In this document: one piece after another, positions 1 to 8,686 of the stretch
How positions within the stretch are numbered: position 1 is the stretch's first letter
How the letters are laid out: each line of letters begins with the position of its first letter
Origin: Bordetella parapertussis
GTDB taxonomy: Bacteria > Pseudomonadota > Gammaproteobacteria > Burkholderiales > Burkholderiaceae
Direction of reading: 5' to 3'
Length of the DNA stretch: 16,784 nt
Assembly: GCA_945901665.1 (NCBI GenBank)
Contig: CAMDLJ010000016.1
Span: forward strand, 1 to 16,784
Made by a program: the position numbers and the translations under genes
Notes under the pieces: generated by a model
Told to the model about the DNA's origin: nothing
The model's input: only the letters and a program-made list of their open reading frames with translations
Databases searched by the model: none

Positions 1-212
<212 letters not shown>

Positions 213-237
213 TCATGGGCTTTTGACAAACCGGGCA

Positions 238-1443
238 TCAACTGAAAAGTCGGCGGGCCTGGGGTGTGCCAGCCGAGAGGTCCCGCGCATCCAACGTGTT
301 GTAGAGGGTGCGCAAATCGGTGTCAATGGCCCGCAAGGCGGCATCGGCCAGGGCTTGGCCATTGTCGTCGGTGATGGTGCCGTCCATGGCTTTGGCGAGT
401 TCGCGCGCAGCATGGCACAGCCGGGCAAAGGGCTCTTCGGTGCGCGACACATGGGGCACGTCCAAGCTGAGATTGATTTCGCGCACGGCCGATTGGGCCG
501 GGTCTTCGGCCATGGCGGCCTGGGGATCAAAGGACAAAACCACAATCGGAGCCAGGCCAACCACCGGGGCTGGCAAAACCATTCGACCCGGAATGACGCC
601 AGGCACAAAGCCCAAGCGAGAAGCGTTTTGTTGCACATACCCCGGGCTCCAGGCCGCCCGCGTGGCACGCAAGGTGAAGCTGAGTTGGGCATCATGGCTG
701 CTGGCAAATTGATCCAGCTCGCGCGCGCGGGCCACCACCTCCAGCATGTCGTCAAATTCGACTTGGGCGTTGAGGGCGTCGGCAAATGTCTGCGCCTTCA
801 TCACGAACTCAGAATATTCAATCTCGTTCAAGGCCCCCGTGCGGTTGGCCAATTGCATGCCGGCTTGGAAAGCGCTGTAGCGTTGCCCCAGGCGCAAAGG
901 CATCCATTCGCCCGATTGCATGTCCAGGCCTTCAATGGCGAAAAACTTGCTACCCACGCGGGCTGTGGTGGGGGCCACCGCCAAGGCGGCATCCCCTGAT
1001 ACGGGAGATTCCAACTCAATCGGGGCCATCACATCAATCAACGCGTCCAAAACGGGCGGTTTCTCCAGTGTGGGCAACTCAGACGGGGCGTCGTCCCAGG
1101 GCGAGGTCTTGAGCGCCGATATTTGGGCAGGCGTCGCCATCGTTGCTGGGGTGGGCTGTTCGCTTTCAGGGCGTGCGATTTCAGCTTGTGGCACTTGTGA
1201 TTCCAAACCAGTGGATGGGCTTGGCATGGGGGCGACAAAGGAAGGACTCTGCGCGGCGGGGCTTGATCCGTACCCCATCGATGTGCTGGGCATCGGTGGC
1301 ATGGGCTCCAAATTCGGCTCCACTGGGGGCAGGTCTTGCGCTTGGCGGGGTTTGTTTTTGCGCGAGGTCCAAGTGCTGTGGGCCACCACGGCGACCAGCA
1401 CCACCCCGCCGGCAATGGCCAAACCGATTTGAAAATTGCTCAT
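238..1443 (-). CDS. zipA: Cell division protein ZipA (FtsZ membrane anchor)
   Basis: The 401-residue product has the ZipA layout. It begins with a short outside segment and one membrane helix (about residues 5-22, QIGLAIAGGVVLVAVVA), followed by a basic stretch (SRKNKPR). A long Pro/Ser/Glu-rich linker covers residues 30-130, and a globular C-terminal domain of about 230 residues (from FAIEGLDMQSGEWMPL) matches the FtsZ-binding domain. ZipA fixes the FtsZ C-terminal tail to the inner membrane and stabilises the early divisome. The linker is unconserved by nature, so the call rests on the N-terminal anchor, the C-terminal domain and the position between smc and ligA. The start is only seven bases after the smc stop, so the two genes are almost certainly cotranscribed. 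No Gly/Pro oddity or frame break is seen. Confidence 0.88.
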   Translation of the reverse strand: MSNFQIGLAIAGGVVLVAVVAHSTWTSRKNKPRQAQDLPPVEPNLEPMPPMPSTSMGYGSSPAAQSPSFVAPMPSPSTGLESQVPQAEIARPESEQPTPATMATPAQISALKTSPWDDAPSELPTLEKPPVLDALIDVMAPIELESPVSGDAALAVAPTTARVGSKFFAIEGLDMQSGEWMPLRLGQRYSAFQAGMQLANRTGALNEIEYSEFVMKAQTFADALNAQVEFDDMLEVVARARELDQFASSHDAQLSFTLRATRAAWSPGYVQQNASRLGFVPGVIPGRMVLPAPVVGLAPIVVLSFDPQAAMAEDPAQSAVREINLSLDVPHVSRTEEPFARLCHAARELAKAMDGTITDDNGQALADAALRAIDTDLRTLYNTLDARDLSAGTPQARRLFS

Positions 1444-1450
1444 GGGCGTG

Positions 1451-4400
1451 TCACACGGGTTCTGCCAAGCCCACAGCCGACTCCATGTCGACCGCCACGA
1501 TGCGGGACACGCCCTGCTCTTGCATGGTCACGCCAATCAACTGCTGGGCCATTTGCATGGCAATTTTGTTGTGCGAGATGAACAAAAACTGGGTTTCCTT
1601 GGCCATGCTGGAGACCAATTTGGCATAACGCTCGGTATTGGCATCATCCAGCGGCGCATCGACCTCATCGAGCAAGCAAAAAGGCGCGGGATTGAGTTGG
1701 AAAATAGCAAACACCAAGGCAATCGCGGTCAGGGCTTTTTCGCCACCTGACAGCAAGTGAATGGTTTGATTTTTCTTGCCCGGTGGTTGGGCCATCACTT
1801 GGACACCAGAGTCCAATATTTCCTCTCCCGTCATCACCAGGCGTGCATTGCCACCGCCAAACAACTCGGGGAACATGCGGCCAAAGTGCTCGTTGACGGT
1901 TTTGAAGGTGCCGCCCAACAGGTCCCGGGTTTCCGCATCTATTTTCTTGATGGCATCTTCCAGGGTGACCATGGCTTCGTTGAGGTCTGCCGATTGGGCG
2001 TCCAAAAAGCCCTTGCGTTCTCGCGCACTGCTGAGCTCTTCCAGCGCAGCCAAGTTGACGGCCCCCAAGGATTGAATTTCACGGTTGAGCCGGTCGATTT
2101 CCGTTTGCATGCCGTGGATGCGCACCTGATCTTGCGCCACAGACAGGGCCAATGCCTCCAAATCGGCTTGTGCATCGACCAGCATTTGGTGGTACTGGTC
2201 CGACCCCAAGCGTGCCGCTTGCTCTTTGAGTTGCAACTCGGTGATGCGCTGGCGCAGGGGGTCGAGTTCGCGCTCGATTTGCAAGCGGCGCTCATCGCTG
2301 GCCCGCAATTTGGTGGTCAAGTCATCGTATTCGCTGCGTTTGGCACCCAAGGCGGCCTCGCGCTCAGACTTGAGCGCCAGCGCCGCTTGCAGGCCCGCTT
2401 GTGCGGCCACATCAGACAAGCGCTGCAATTCCTCTTCGGCCTGGGCAAGCTGTGCCGCCATGGATTGGATTTGCTGCTGTGCGGTATCAATGGCCCGGTT
2501 GAGTTCGGCTTGGCGGCTCACCAAGGTGCGTTGGTTGAAATCGGCCTCTTGGGCTTGGCGCTCCAGGCTGCGCAGTTGCTCGCGGGCATCGTCCAAACGC
2601 CGTTGGGCGGCCATGGCCTGGTCTTCGAGTTGGGCATGCCGTTCTTGACCATCGGCAAGTTGCATGTCAAGTTCTTCGAATTGCGTTTGCGACTGCACAA
2701 GCCGTTCTTGCAGGTCTTGGGCCACAGCTTCAATTTCTGCCAAATCCTGGTCAATTTGTTGCGAGCGGTTTTGCGCTTGCTCGGCCAATTGGTCCAATTG
2801 CAGGGACGCGACTTGCAAGGCATGGGCTTTGGCTTGCGTTTCGCTGGCAGCCAGGCGTGCGCCATTGAGTTGCAGCCGTGCCTCGTTGTAGGCGGCCTCG
2901 GCACGGGCCAATGTGTTGCGGGCCTCTTCATGGATCAGGGCCTGGGCGCGCACTTGTTTCTCCAGGTTTTCAATTTCCTGCGCCCGCGCCAGCAAACCCG
3001 CTTGTTCGTTGTCGGGCGCATAAAAACCCACGCTCAATTGGGTGACACCATGCCCCTGCGGCACATAAATCACCTCACCGGGCATCAAGGACGCCCGTTG
3101 TGACAGCGCGGCCTCCAGGGTCGGGGCCGTATACGCATGGGCCAGCCAATGCGAGAGCAAGGCTTTTTGGCCCGCATCATGCACGCGCAGCAAATCGACC
3201 AAACGGCTGCGTGCATCGCTCGATGGGCTGACCGCGGCAGCAGACGGGCTGTAAAAACTGAGTTTTGTGGGCGGCGGCTCCAGGGCAAAGGCCTTGACCA
3301 AGTCCAATTGCCCCACTTCCAAAGCGGCCAAGCGTTCGCGCAAAGCCGCCTCCAGGGCGTTTTCCCAACCGGGCTCGATGTGCAGGCGGCTCCAAAGGGC
3401 TTGCAATTTGTCCAAGCCATGTCGGCTCAGCCAAGGGCTGAGCTTTTGGTCTGTTTTGACCCTTTCTTGCAGCGCTTTGAGGGCTTGCAATCGGGCGGAC
3501 AAATCGGCTTGCCGGGCAGATTCGGTGTTGACCGCGGTTTGGGCCGTCTGGCGCTGACCATCCAGTTCGGGCAAGGCGGCTTCCAAGTCCACAAGCGCCG
3601 CTTGGGCCTGTTCGGCCTGGGCTTGGGCCTGCTGCATCGCGGTGCGCGCCTGTTCGACGTGTTGCAAGTCGGGCAAGGCCAAGGCGCGTTTGTCGTTGTC
3701 AAGCCTGTCGCGGCGCAACTCCATTTGGCGGCGCTGTTCTTCAATGTTGCGTTGGTCGGCGGCCAAGACCTGGATCTGTTGTTGCACTTGCACCACCTGC
3801 AAGCGTTGCTCATTGGTAGATGATTGGGCTTGGCGCACCGCGTCTTCCAACTGGGGCAAGTGGGTTTGCTGCTCTTCACATTGGGCCTGCAAAATTTCAG
3901 CCTGCTCATCGCCGTCGGCGCTTTGGCTGGCCAAGCGTTCGAGTTCTTCTTGGGCTTGCACCGATTGATCGTGCCATTGGGCCGCCTGGGCTTTGACTTG
4001 TTCAATGCGCGCCTGGGCGCGTTGGCGACCCTCGACCACAAATCGAATTTCCGCCTCCAGTCGCCCCACTTCGGCGCTGGCCTCATACAGCAAACCTTGG
4101 CACTGATTGACCTGGTCACCAGCGGCATAGTGGGATTGGCGAATTGTTTCCAGATCGGCTTCAATGTGGCGCAAGTCGGCCACTTTGGACTCCAGGCCGT
4201 TGGTGGCTTGCAAGATGCTTTCTTGCAATTGGTTCTGATCGGCCAAGGCTTCTGTGCGTTTCAAATACCAAAATTGTTGTTGTTTCAAGCCCACTTGCTG
4301 CTGCAAGTCTTTGAAGCGCTGGGCGACCTCGGCCTGGCGCTCGAGTTTTTCCAAATTGGCATTGAGTTCGCGCAAGATATCTTCGACACGGGTGAGGTTT

Positions 4401-4966
4401 TCACGCGTGTCGCTCAAGCGGTTCTCGGTTTCGCGGCGGCGCTCTTTGTATTTGGAGACGCCGGCGGCTTCCTCCAAAAACAAGCGCAACTCTTCGGGCT
4501 TGGACTCGATGATGCGGCTGATCGTGCCCTGTCCAATGATGGCGTAGGCCCGGGGACCCAAACCCGTGCCCAAAAACACATCTTGCACGTCCCTGCGGCG
4601 CACCGGTTGGTTGTTGATGTAGTAACTGCTGGTGCCATCACGGGTCAAGACCCGCTTGACCGCAATTTCGGGGAACTGGCTCCACTGCCCGCCTGCGCGG
4701 TGGTCGCCATTGTCGAAAATCAGTTCAACACTGGAGCGGCTGGAGGATTTGCGCGATGTGGTGCCATTGAAGATGACGTCTTGCATGGACTCGCCACGCA
4801 ACTCACTGGCACGGCTCTCGCCGAGCACCCAACGCACCGCGTCGATGATGTTGGATTTGCCGCAGCCATTGGGCCCCACCACCCCCACCAATTGGCCAGG
4901 CAGCATGAAATGGGTGGGTTCGGCAAAGGATTTGAAGCCGGATAACTTAATGGAATTGAGACGCAC
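1451..4966 (-). CDS. smc: Chromosome segregation/condensation protein SMC
   Basis: This 1171-residue protein has a complete SMC architecture. The Walker A motif GPNGCGKSN is at 31-39 and the R-loop region is at about 115-175 (GLGPRAYAIIGQGTISRIIESK). Long Gln/Ala/Glu-rich coiled-coil arms run from about 175 to 500 and from 660 to 1000. A hinge-like segment sits at about 500-650. The ABC signature LSGGEKAL is at 1072-1079, Walker B FCLLDEVDAPLDD has its catalytic Glu near 1101, and the switch His lies in SHNK at about 1132. SMC dimers with ScpA and ScpB (not in this window) organise and separate the chromosome. The start codon is GTG (4966-4964), with a weak AGG seven bases upstream. The hinge lacks the familiar Gly-rich GxxGxVxDL opening and reads RHGLDKLQALWSRLHIEPGW; I believe this is a lineage feature. 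Confidence 0.97.
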   Translation of the reverse strand: MRLNSIKLSGFKSFAEPTHFMLPGQLVGVVGPNGCGKSNIIDAVRWVLGESRASELRGESMQDVIFNGTTSRKSSSRSSVELIFDNGDHRAGGQWSQFPEIAVKRVLTRDGTSSYYINNQPVRRRDVQDVFLGTGLGPRAYAIIGQGTISRIIESKPEELRLFLEEAAGVSKYKERRRETENRLSDTRENLTRVEDILRELNANLEKLERQAEVAQRFKDLQQQVGLKQQQFWYLKRTEALADQNQLQESILQATNGLESKVADLRHIEADLETIRQSHYAAGDQVNQCQGLLYEASAEVGRLEAEIRFVVEGRQRAQARIEQVKAQAAQWHDQSVQAQEELERLASQSADGDEQAEILQAQCEEQQTHLPQLEDAVRQAQSSTNEQRLQVVQVQQQIQVLAADQRNIEEQRRQMELRRDRLDNDKRALALPDLQHVEQARTAMQQAQAQAEQAQAALVDLEAALPELDGQRQTAQTAVNTESARQADLSARLQALKALQERVKTDQKLSPWLSRHGLDKLQALWSRLHIEPGWENALEAALRERLAALEVGQLDLVKAFALEPPPTKLSFYSPSAAAVSPSSDARSRLVDLLRVHDAGQKALLSHWLAHAYTAPTLEAALSQRASLMPGEVIYVPQGHGVTQLSVGFYAPDNEQAGLLARAQEIENLEKQVRAQALIHEEARNTLARAEAAYNEARLQLNGARLAASETQAKAHALQVASLQLDQLAEQAQNRSQQIDQDLAEIEAVAQDLQERLVQSQTQFEELDMQLADGQERHAQLEDQAMAAQRRLDDAREQLRSLERQAQEADFNQRTLVSRQAELNRAIDTAQQQIQSMAAQLAQAEEELQRLSDVAAQAGLQAALALKSEREAALGAKRSEYDDLTTKLRASDERRLQIERELDPLRQRITELQLKEQAARLGSDQYHQMLVDAQADLEALALSVAQDQVRIHGMQTEIDRLNREIQSLGAVNLAALEELSSARERKGFLDAQSADLNEAMVTLEDAIKKIDAETRDLLGGTFKTVNEHFGRMFPELFGGGNARLVMTGEEILDSGVQVMAQPPGKKNQTIHLLSGGEKALTAIALVFAIFQLNPAPFCLLDEVDAPLDDANTERYAKLVSSMAKETQFLFISHNKIAMQMAQQLIGVTMQEQGVSRIVAVDMESAVGLAEPV

Positions 4967-4988
4967 CGATGAGCCTGTAAAAATTCAT

Positions 4989-5036
4989 AAAAAAAACCAC
5001 GGTCGTCAAACTGACGGAAACAGGCCAGGATCGTGG
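4989..5036 (-). terminator. Terminator-like hairpin with T8 tract between hpt and smc
   Basis: Read on the minus strand, CCACGATC (5036-5029) can pair with GACCGTGG (5004-4997) apart from one A-C mismatch. Eight T residues (4996-4989) follow immediately. The loop is 24 bases and contains the hpt stop codon. The stem plus T-run has the form of an intrinsic terminator, but the large loop and mismatch make it weak. It could act as a partial terminator that lowers smc expression relative to hpt. Whether it works is inference. Confidence 0.4.
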
Positions 5037-5395
5037 GGATCGCGTTCATAACGCTGTTGCCACAATTTGACATCATTTTCCAAGGCCAAAAGCTGGGACA
5101 CCAACTGCTTCAATCGAGGACGCAAGCTGTCCAAGCTTTCTTTGCGACCCAATGCCTTGAGATGGATGACCTCTTGGGCCAGAACGGCTTCACAAAAAAT
5201 CGGCACAAAACCTTTGAGGGAGTGCAGGCTCATGCGCACTGCTGTACCGTCTTCACCGGGCAACAAGGTTTCAATGGTGAGACGTTCTTTGGCCAAAGAG
5301 CCTGCAAAAGTTTCAATCAAACTGGGCAACAAAGCGGCATCAACCGCATACTGGGACGCTTGGCTTAAATCAAGATGAGCAAAATCTGCATTCAT
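5006..5395 (-). CDS. Orphan histidine phosphotransfer (Hpt) domain protein
   Basis: This 129-residue protein is almost entirely one helical Hpt domain. The key motif SLHSLKGFVPIF has the HxxKG pattern of phosphotransfer proteins, with His58 as the likely phosphorylated residue, followed by Lys61 and Gly62. Upstream helices (LPSLIETFAGSLAKERLTIETLL) and downstream ones (LDSLRPRLKQLVSQLLALENDVKLW) fit the four-helix bundle that shuttles phosphate between hybrid kinases and response regulators. There is no signal peptide or membrane segment, so it is cytoplasmic. No kinase or receiver domain is encoded nearby. It lies 39 bases upstream of smc, separated by a terminator-like hairpin, and is divergent from dapC. 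The start is the ATG at 5395; no Shine-Dalgarno sequence is obvious. The partner kinase and the role next to smc are unknown. Confidence 0.8.
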   Translation of the reverse strand: MNADFAHLDLSQASQYAVDAALLPSLIETFAGSLAKERLTIETLLPGEDGTAVRMSLHSLKGFVPIFCEAVLAQEVIHLKALGRKESLDSLRPRLKQLVSQLLALENDVKLWQQRYERDPHDPGLFPSV

Positions 5396-5431
5396 GATGG
5401 GTAAAGGGCAGTGTGCGCAGGTATGGGGCTT

Positions 5432-5447
5432 CCAAGCGGGTGCTTGG
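5432..5447. repeat. Short perfect inverted repeat between hpt and dapC
   Basis: CCAAGC (5432-5437) and GCTTGG (5442-5447) are perfect complements around a GGGT spacer, in the 80-base region between two divergent genes. The repeat sits just upstream of the possible dapC -10 box, so it could be an operator. A six-base arm could equally be chance. Confidence 0.3.
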
Positions 5448-5470
5448 TGATGTTGTTAAAGGGATAATAC
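5440..5470 (+). promoter_or_regulatory. Possible dapC promoter (-10 GATAAT)
   Basis: GATAAT at 5463-5468 matches the sigma-70 -10 consensus at five of six positions. A poor -35 candidate, TGCTTG at 5441-5446, lies 16 bases upstream. Transcription from here would start close to the dapC ATG at 5476 and give a very short or absent leader. The same bases include AAAGGG (5458-5463), which may instead serve as a distant ribosome binding site. The two readings conflict, so confidence is low. Confidence 0.3.
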
Positions 5471-5475
5471 CAGCC

Positions 5476-6696
5476 ATGAATGCCCTTTTAGACCGCTTAC
5501 AGCCCTACCCATTTGAGCGATTGCGCCAACTTTTTTCTGGTGTAGAGCCCAGTCCTGCACACAAAGGCATCAGCTTAGGCATTGGCGAGCCCAGGCACGC
5601 CACACCGCCCATGGTCATGTCGGTCATGAACCAGGCTTTTTCCAGCTTGGCCGCCTACCCCCCCACCGCTGGCGAGGCGAGCCTGCGCCAAGCCTGCGCT
5701 CAGTGGTTGACCGATCGTTATCAAGTCAAGTTGGACAGCCAAAACCAAATTTTGCCGGTCAATGGCTCTAGAGAGGCATTGTTTTCTTTTGCCCAAGCGG
5801 TGCTCAATCCCCATGCAGGCGCGACGCGCCCTTGGGTGGTTTGCCCCAACCCTTTCTATCAAATTTACGAAGGGGCAGCCTTGTTGGGAGGGGCTGACGT
5901 TTATTACGTGCCCAGTGTGGCGCAGCGCAATTTTGCACAAGACTGGGCCAGCGTCCCCGAGGCCGTGTGGGCCCAAACCCAATTGCTTTTTGTTTGTTCG
6001 CCAGGCAACCCCACGGGCGCGGTCATGCCCTTGTCAGAGTGGGAATTTTTGTTTGCGCTGAGCGATCGGCATGGTTTTGTCATCGCCTCAGACGAGTGTT
6101 ACAGCGAAATTTACTTTCGCGATGAAGCCCCGTTGGGCGGCCTCGAAGCTGCCCAACGATTGGGTCGGACCAATTTCAAAAATCTGGTGGCCTTCACCAG
6201 TTTGTCCAAGCGCAGCAATGTGCCGGGGATGCGCAGCGGATTTGTGGCTGGGGATGCCCAGATCATTCAAAAATACCTGCTCTACCGCACCTACCATGGC
6301 AGCGCCATGAGCGGCATGGTGCAAGCGGCTTCCAAGGCCCTTTGGCAAGATGAGCAGCATGTGCGTGACAACCGCCAGATGTACCGCGAAAAGTTTGCCG
6401 CTGTGACGCCCGTTTTGGCCCAGGTGTTGGACGTGCATTTGCCCGATGCCGGCTTTTATCTGTGGGCTGGATTGCCACCTGGTTGGCAAAACCGAGATGA
6501 CCTTTTTGCCCAGCAACTGCTGGCTCAATACAATGTCACTGTTTTGCCGGGCAGCTATTTGGCGCGCGAGTTTCAAGGCTTTAACCCAGGGGCTGGTCGC
6601 ATCCGCATGGCTTTGGTGGCGCAAACCGACGAATGCTTACAAGCAGCCCAGCGCATCGTTCAATTTCTTCAACACAACCCAGTCCTTCCATCATGA
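5476..6696 (+). CDS. dapC: Succinyldiaminopimelate transaminase DapC
   Basis: This 406-residue class I/II PLP aminotransferase converts N-succinyl-2-amino-6-ketopimelate to N-succinyl-LL-diaminopimelate using glutamate, in the succinylase route to lysine and peptidoglycan diaminopimelate. Visible features are the N-terminal [13 protein letters not shown] and [15 protein letters not shown], the [10 protein letters not shown] motif, the [10 protein letters not shown] strand carrying the Asp that contacts the PLP ring nitrogen, the PLP lysine in [14 protein letters not shown] (about Lys245), and a C-terminal GRIRMALV that holds the carboxylate-binding Arg. It heads the dapCDE cluster, which is the main support for DapC over other aminotransferases of the same fold. 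I chose the ATG at 5476 because the conserved [16 protein letters not shown] starts there; 21 further in-frame residues upstream look non-coding. It ends in an ATGA overlap with dapD. Confidence 0.93.
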   Translation: MNALLDRLQPYPFERLRQLFSGVEPSPAHKGISLGIGEPRHATPPMVMSVMNQAFSSLAAYPPTAGEASLRQACAQWLTDRYQVKLDSQNQILPVNGSREALFSFAQAVLNPHAGATRPWVVCPNPFYQIYEGAALLGGADVYYVPSVAQRNFAQDWASVPEAVWAQTQLLFVCSPGNPTGAVMPLSEWEFLFALSDRHGFVIASDECYSEIYFRDEAPLGGLEAAQRLGRTNFKNLVAFTSLSKRSNVPGMRSGFVAGDAQIIQKYLLYRTYHGSAMSGMVQAASKALWQDEQHVRDNRQMYREKFAAVTPVLAQVLDVHLPDAGFYLWAGLPPGWQNRDDLFAQQLLAQYNVTVLPGSYLAREFQGFNPGAGRIRMALVAQTDECLQAAQRIVQFLQHNPVLPS

Positions 6697-7517
6697 GCCA
6701 ACAGCTTCAATCCATCATCGATAACGCTTGGGAAACCCGTGCCCAACTCAGTCCTGCGGCAGCCCCCAAAGAGGTGGTGGAAGCGGTGGACCACGTCATC
6801 GCCGAACTCAATGCAGGTCGTTTGCGGGTGGCCACCCGCGAGGCCGTGGGCCAATGGACCACGCACCAATGGATCAAAAAAGCTGTTTTACTCAGTTTTC
6901 GGCTCAAAGACAACCAAATGGTCAAAGCGGGTGAATTGGGCTTTTACGACAAGGTGCAAACCAAGTTTTCTCACTTGAGCGAAGCCGAAATGAAAGAAAG
7001 TGGCGTGCGCGTGGTCCCACCAGCCGTGGCCAGGCGTGGCAGTTACATCGCCAAGGGCGCCATCTTGATGCCCAGCTACGTCAACATTGGTGCTTATGTG
7101 GATGAGGGCACCATGGTGGATACCTGGGCCACCGTGGGCTCTTGTGCGCAAGTGGGCAAAAATGTCCACTTGTCTGGTGGCGTGGGTTTGGGAGGGGTGT
7201 TGGAGCCCTTGCAGGCCAACCCGACCATCATTGAAGACAACTGTTTCATTGGCGCCCGATCAGAAATTGTCGAGGGCGTGATCGTGGAAGAAAACTCGGT
7301 CATCTCGATGGGTGTGTACATCGGGCAAAGCACCAAAATTTACGACCGCGCCACAGGGCAAGTGCATTACGGTCGCGTGCCTTCCGGATCGGTGGTGGTG
7401 TCGGGCAATTTGCCCAGTGCGGATGGCAAGTACAGCTTGTACTGTGCTGTCATTGTCAAGCGGGTCGATGCGCAAACACGCGCCAAAACCAGCCTCAACG
7501 ATTTGCTGCGCGACTGA
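6693..7517 (+). CDS. dapD: 2,3,4,5-tetrahydropyridine-2,6-dicarboxylate N-succinyltransferase DapD
   Basis: The product has 274 residues, the same length as the E. coli enzyme. It transfers succinyl from succinyl-CoA to tetrahydrodipicolinate, the step just before DapC. The N-terminal helical domain ([19 protein letters not shown], then [15 protein letters not shown]) is followed from about residue 110 to 230 by a left-handed beta-helix of hexapeptide repeats. Typical turns include [40 protein letters not shown] and [20 protein letters not shown]. Such enzymes are cytoplasmic trimers. The start ATG (6693) overlaps the dapC stop by four bases (ATGA) with no visible Shine-Dalgarno sequence, so translation is probably coupled. 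An in-frame extension into dapC was rejected because the conserved start [10 protein letters not shown] is clear. Confidence 0.97.
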   Translation: MSQQLQSIIDNAWETRAQLSPAAAPKEVVEAVDHVIAELNAGRLRVATREAVGQWTTHQWIKKAVLLSFRLKDNQMVKAGELGFYDKVQTKFSHLSEAEMKESGVRVVPPAVARRGSYIAKGAILMPSYVNIGAYVDEGTMVDTWATVGSCAQVGKNVHLSGGVGLGGVLEPLQANPTIIEDNCFIGARSEIVEGVIVEENSVISMGVYIGQSTKIYDRATGQVHYGRVPSGSVVVSGNLPSADGKYSLYCAVIVKRVDAQTRAKTSLNDLLRD

Positions 7518-8686
7518 TGTCGCGCACTTTGCAACTCACCGAGCAACTGATTGCCCGGCCTTCACTCACGCCAGACGACCAGGGTTGCCAAGACCTGATT
7601 GCCAAACACCTTGAACCCCTGGGGTTTGTGTGCGAGAGCATCATCAGCGGACCCGACAATTTTCGCGTGACCAATTTATGGGCGCTGCGCACAAGCTCCC
7701 AACCCAATAGCCGCACCTTGGTGTGGGCTGGGCACACCGACGTGGTGCCCACGGGGCCCCTGGCGCGCTGGACGAGCGACCCCTTCACCCCCAGCCACCG
7801 CGATGGACGGCTGTTTGGCCGCGGTGCCAGCGACATGAAAACCTCGTTGGCCGCCATGGTGGTGGCAACTGAAGATTTTTTGCAGGCCAATCCCAACACT
7901 TCGCTCAATCTGGCGTTTCTCTTGACCAGTGACGAGGAGGGTCCCTCAGTAGATGGCACGGTGGTGGTTTGCGAACAGTTGAAGGCGCGGCAGCAAGTGC
8001 TGGACTGGTGCATCGTTGGCGAACCCACTTCGGTAGATAAAACGGGTGACATGATCAAAAACGGGCGCCGGGGCTCACTGAGCGGAAAACTGTCGGTACA
8101 AGGTATCCAAGGACACATCGCTTACCCCCAATTGGCCCGCAACCCCATCCATGAACTGGCCCCCGCATTGGCCGAGTTGGTTGCCCTGCGCTGGGATGAT
8201 GGCAACGCATTTTTCCCACCCACCAGTTGGCAGGTCAGCAATATCCATGCGGGCACAGGGGTGGGCAATGTGATTCCGGGCGAAGTGGTGGTCGACTTTA
8301 ATTTTCGGTTCTGCACGGAGTCCAGTGTTCAATCATTGAAAGACCGCTTGAGTGATGTGCTGGATCGGCATGGTTTGACTTACGCCATTCAATGGACCTT
8401 GGGTGGTTCGCCCTTTCTCACCGAGCCTGGCGAGTTGAGCCAAGCGATACAAGCCGCCATCTTGGCTGAAACTGGCATCAGCACAGAACTTTCGACCACG
8501 GGTGGCACCAGCGATGGCCGGTTCATTTCCCAAATCTGCCCGCAAGTCATTGAATTGGGCCCGCCCAATGCAAGCATTCACCAAGTCAATGAGAACGTGC
8601 GACTCCAAGACATCGAGCCCTTGAAAAACATCTACCAAGGTGTGCTGGAAAGACTGGATCGGCTGGTTGCCGCCCACCACCCATGA
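7517..8686 (+). CDS. dapE: Succinyl-diaminopimelate desuccinylase DapE
   Basis: This 389-residue M20-family metallohydrolase removes succinate from N-succinyl-LL-diaminopimelate to give LL-diaminopimelate. The dinuclear zinc site is complete. His73 and Asp75 are in [11 protein letters not shown], the bridging Asp106 is in [10 protein letters not shown], the catalytic and metal Glu140/Glu141 are in [10 protein letters not shown], Glu169 is in IVGEPTS, and His355 is in [10 protein letters not shown]. The central dimerisation domain has the characteristic [22 protein letters not shown]. The start ATG shares its A with the dapD stop (TGATG), and the end overlaps prmB (ATGA). The length is slightly above the roughly 375 residues of the E. 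coli enzyme. The whole dapC-dapD-dapE set thus supplies three consecutive steps from one transcript. Confidence 0.97.
   Translation: MSRTLQLTEQLIARPSLTPDDQGCQDLIAKHLEPLGFVCESIISGPDNFRVTNLWALRTSSQPNSRTLVWAGHTDVVPTGPLARWTSDPFTPSHRDGRLFGRGASDMKTSLAAMVVATEDFLQANPNTSLNLAFLLTSDEEGPSVDGTVVVCEQLKARQQVLDWCIVGEPTSVDKTGDMIKNGRRGSLSGKLSVQGIQGHIAYPQLARNPIHELAPALAELVALRWDDGNAFFPPTSWQVSNIHAGTGVGNVIPGEVVVDFNFRFCTESSVQSLKDRLSDVLDRHGLTYAIQWTLGGSPFLTEPGELSQAIQAAILAETGISTELSTTGGTSDGRFISQICPQVIELGPPNASIHQVNENVRLQDIEPLKNIYQGVLERLDRLVAAHHP

Noticed and set aside
1757..4945. Long open frames on the plus strand opposite smc (for example 1757-3103 and 3824-4945)
   Set aside because: They lie antisense to a complete SMC gene, have no recognisable domain, and are low-complexity Leu/Gln/Gly sequences. 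The regular codon pattern of a coiled-coil gene produces such shadows.
4966..4988. A 13-codon ORF (ATG after the T8 tract, overlapping the smc start) as a leader peptide
   Set aside because: It has no ribosome binding site and no regulatory codon run. It is most simply a chance ATG.
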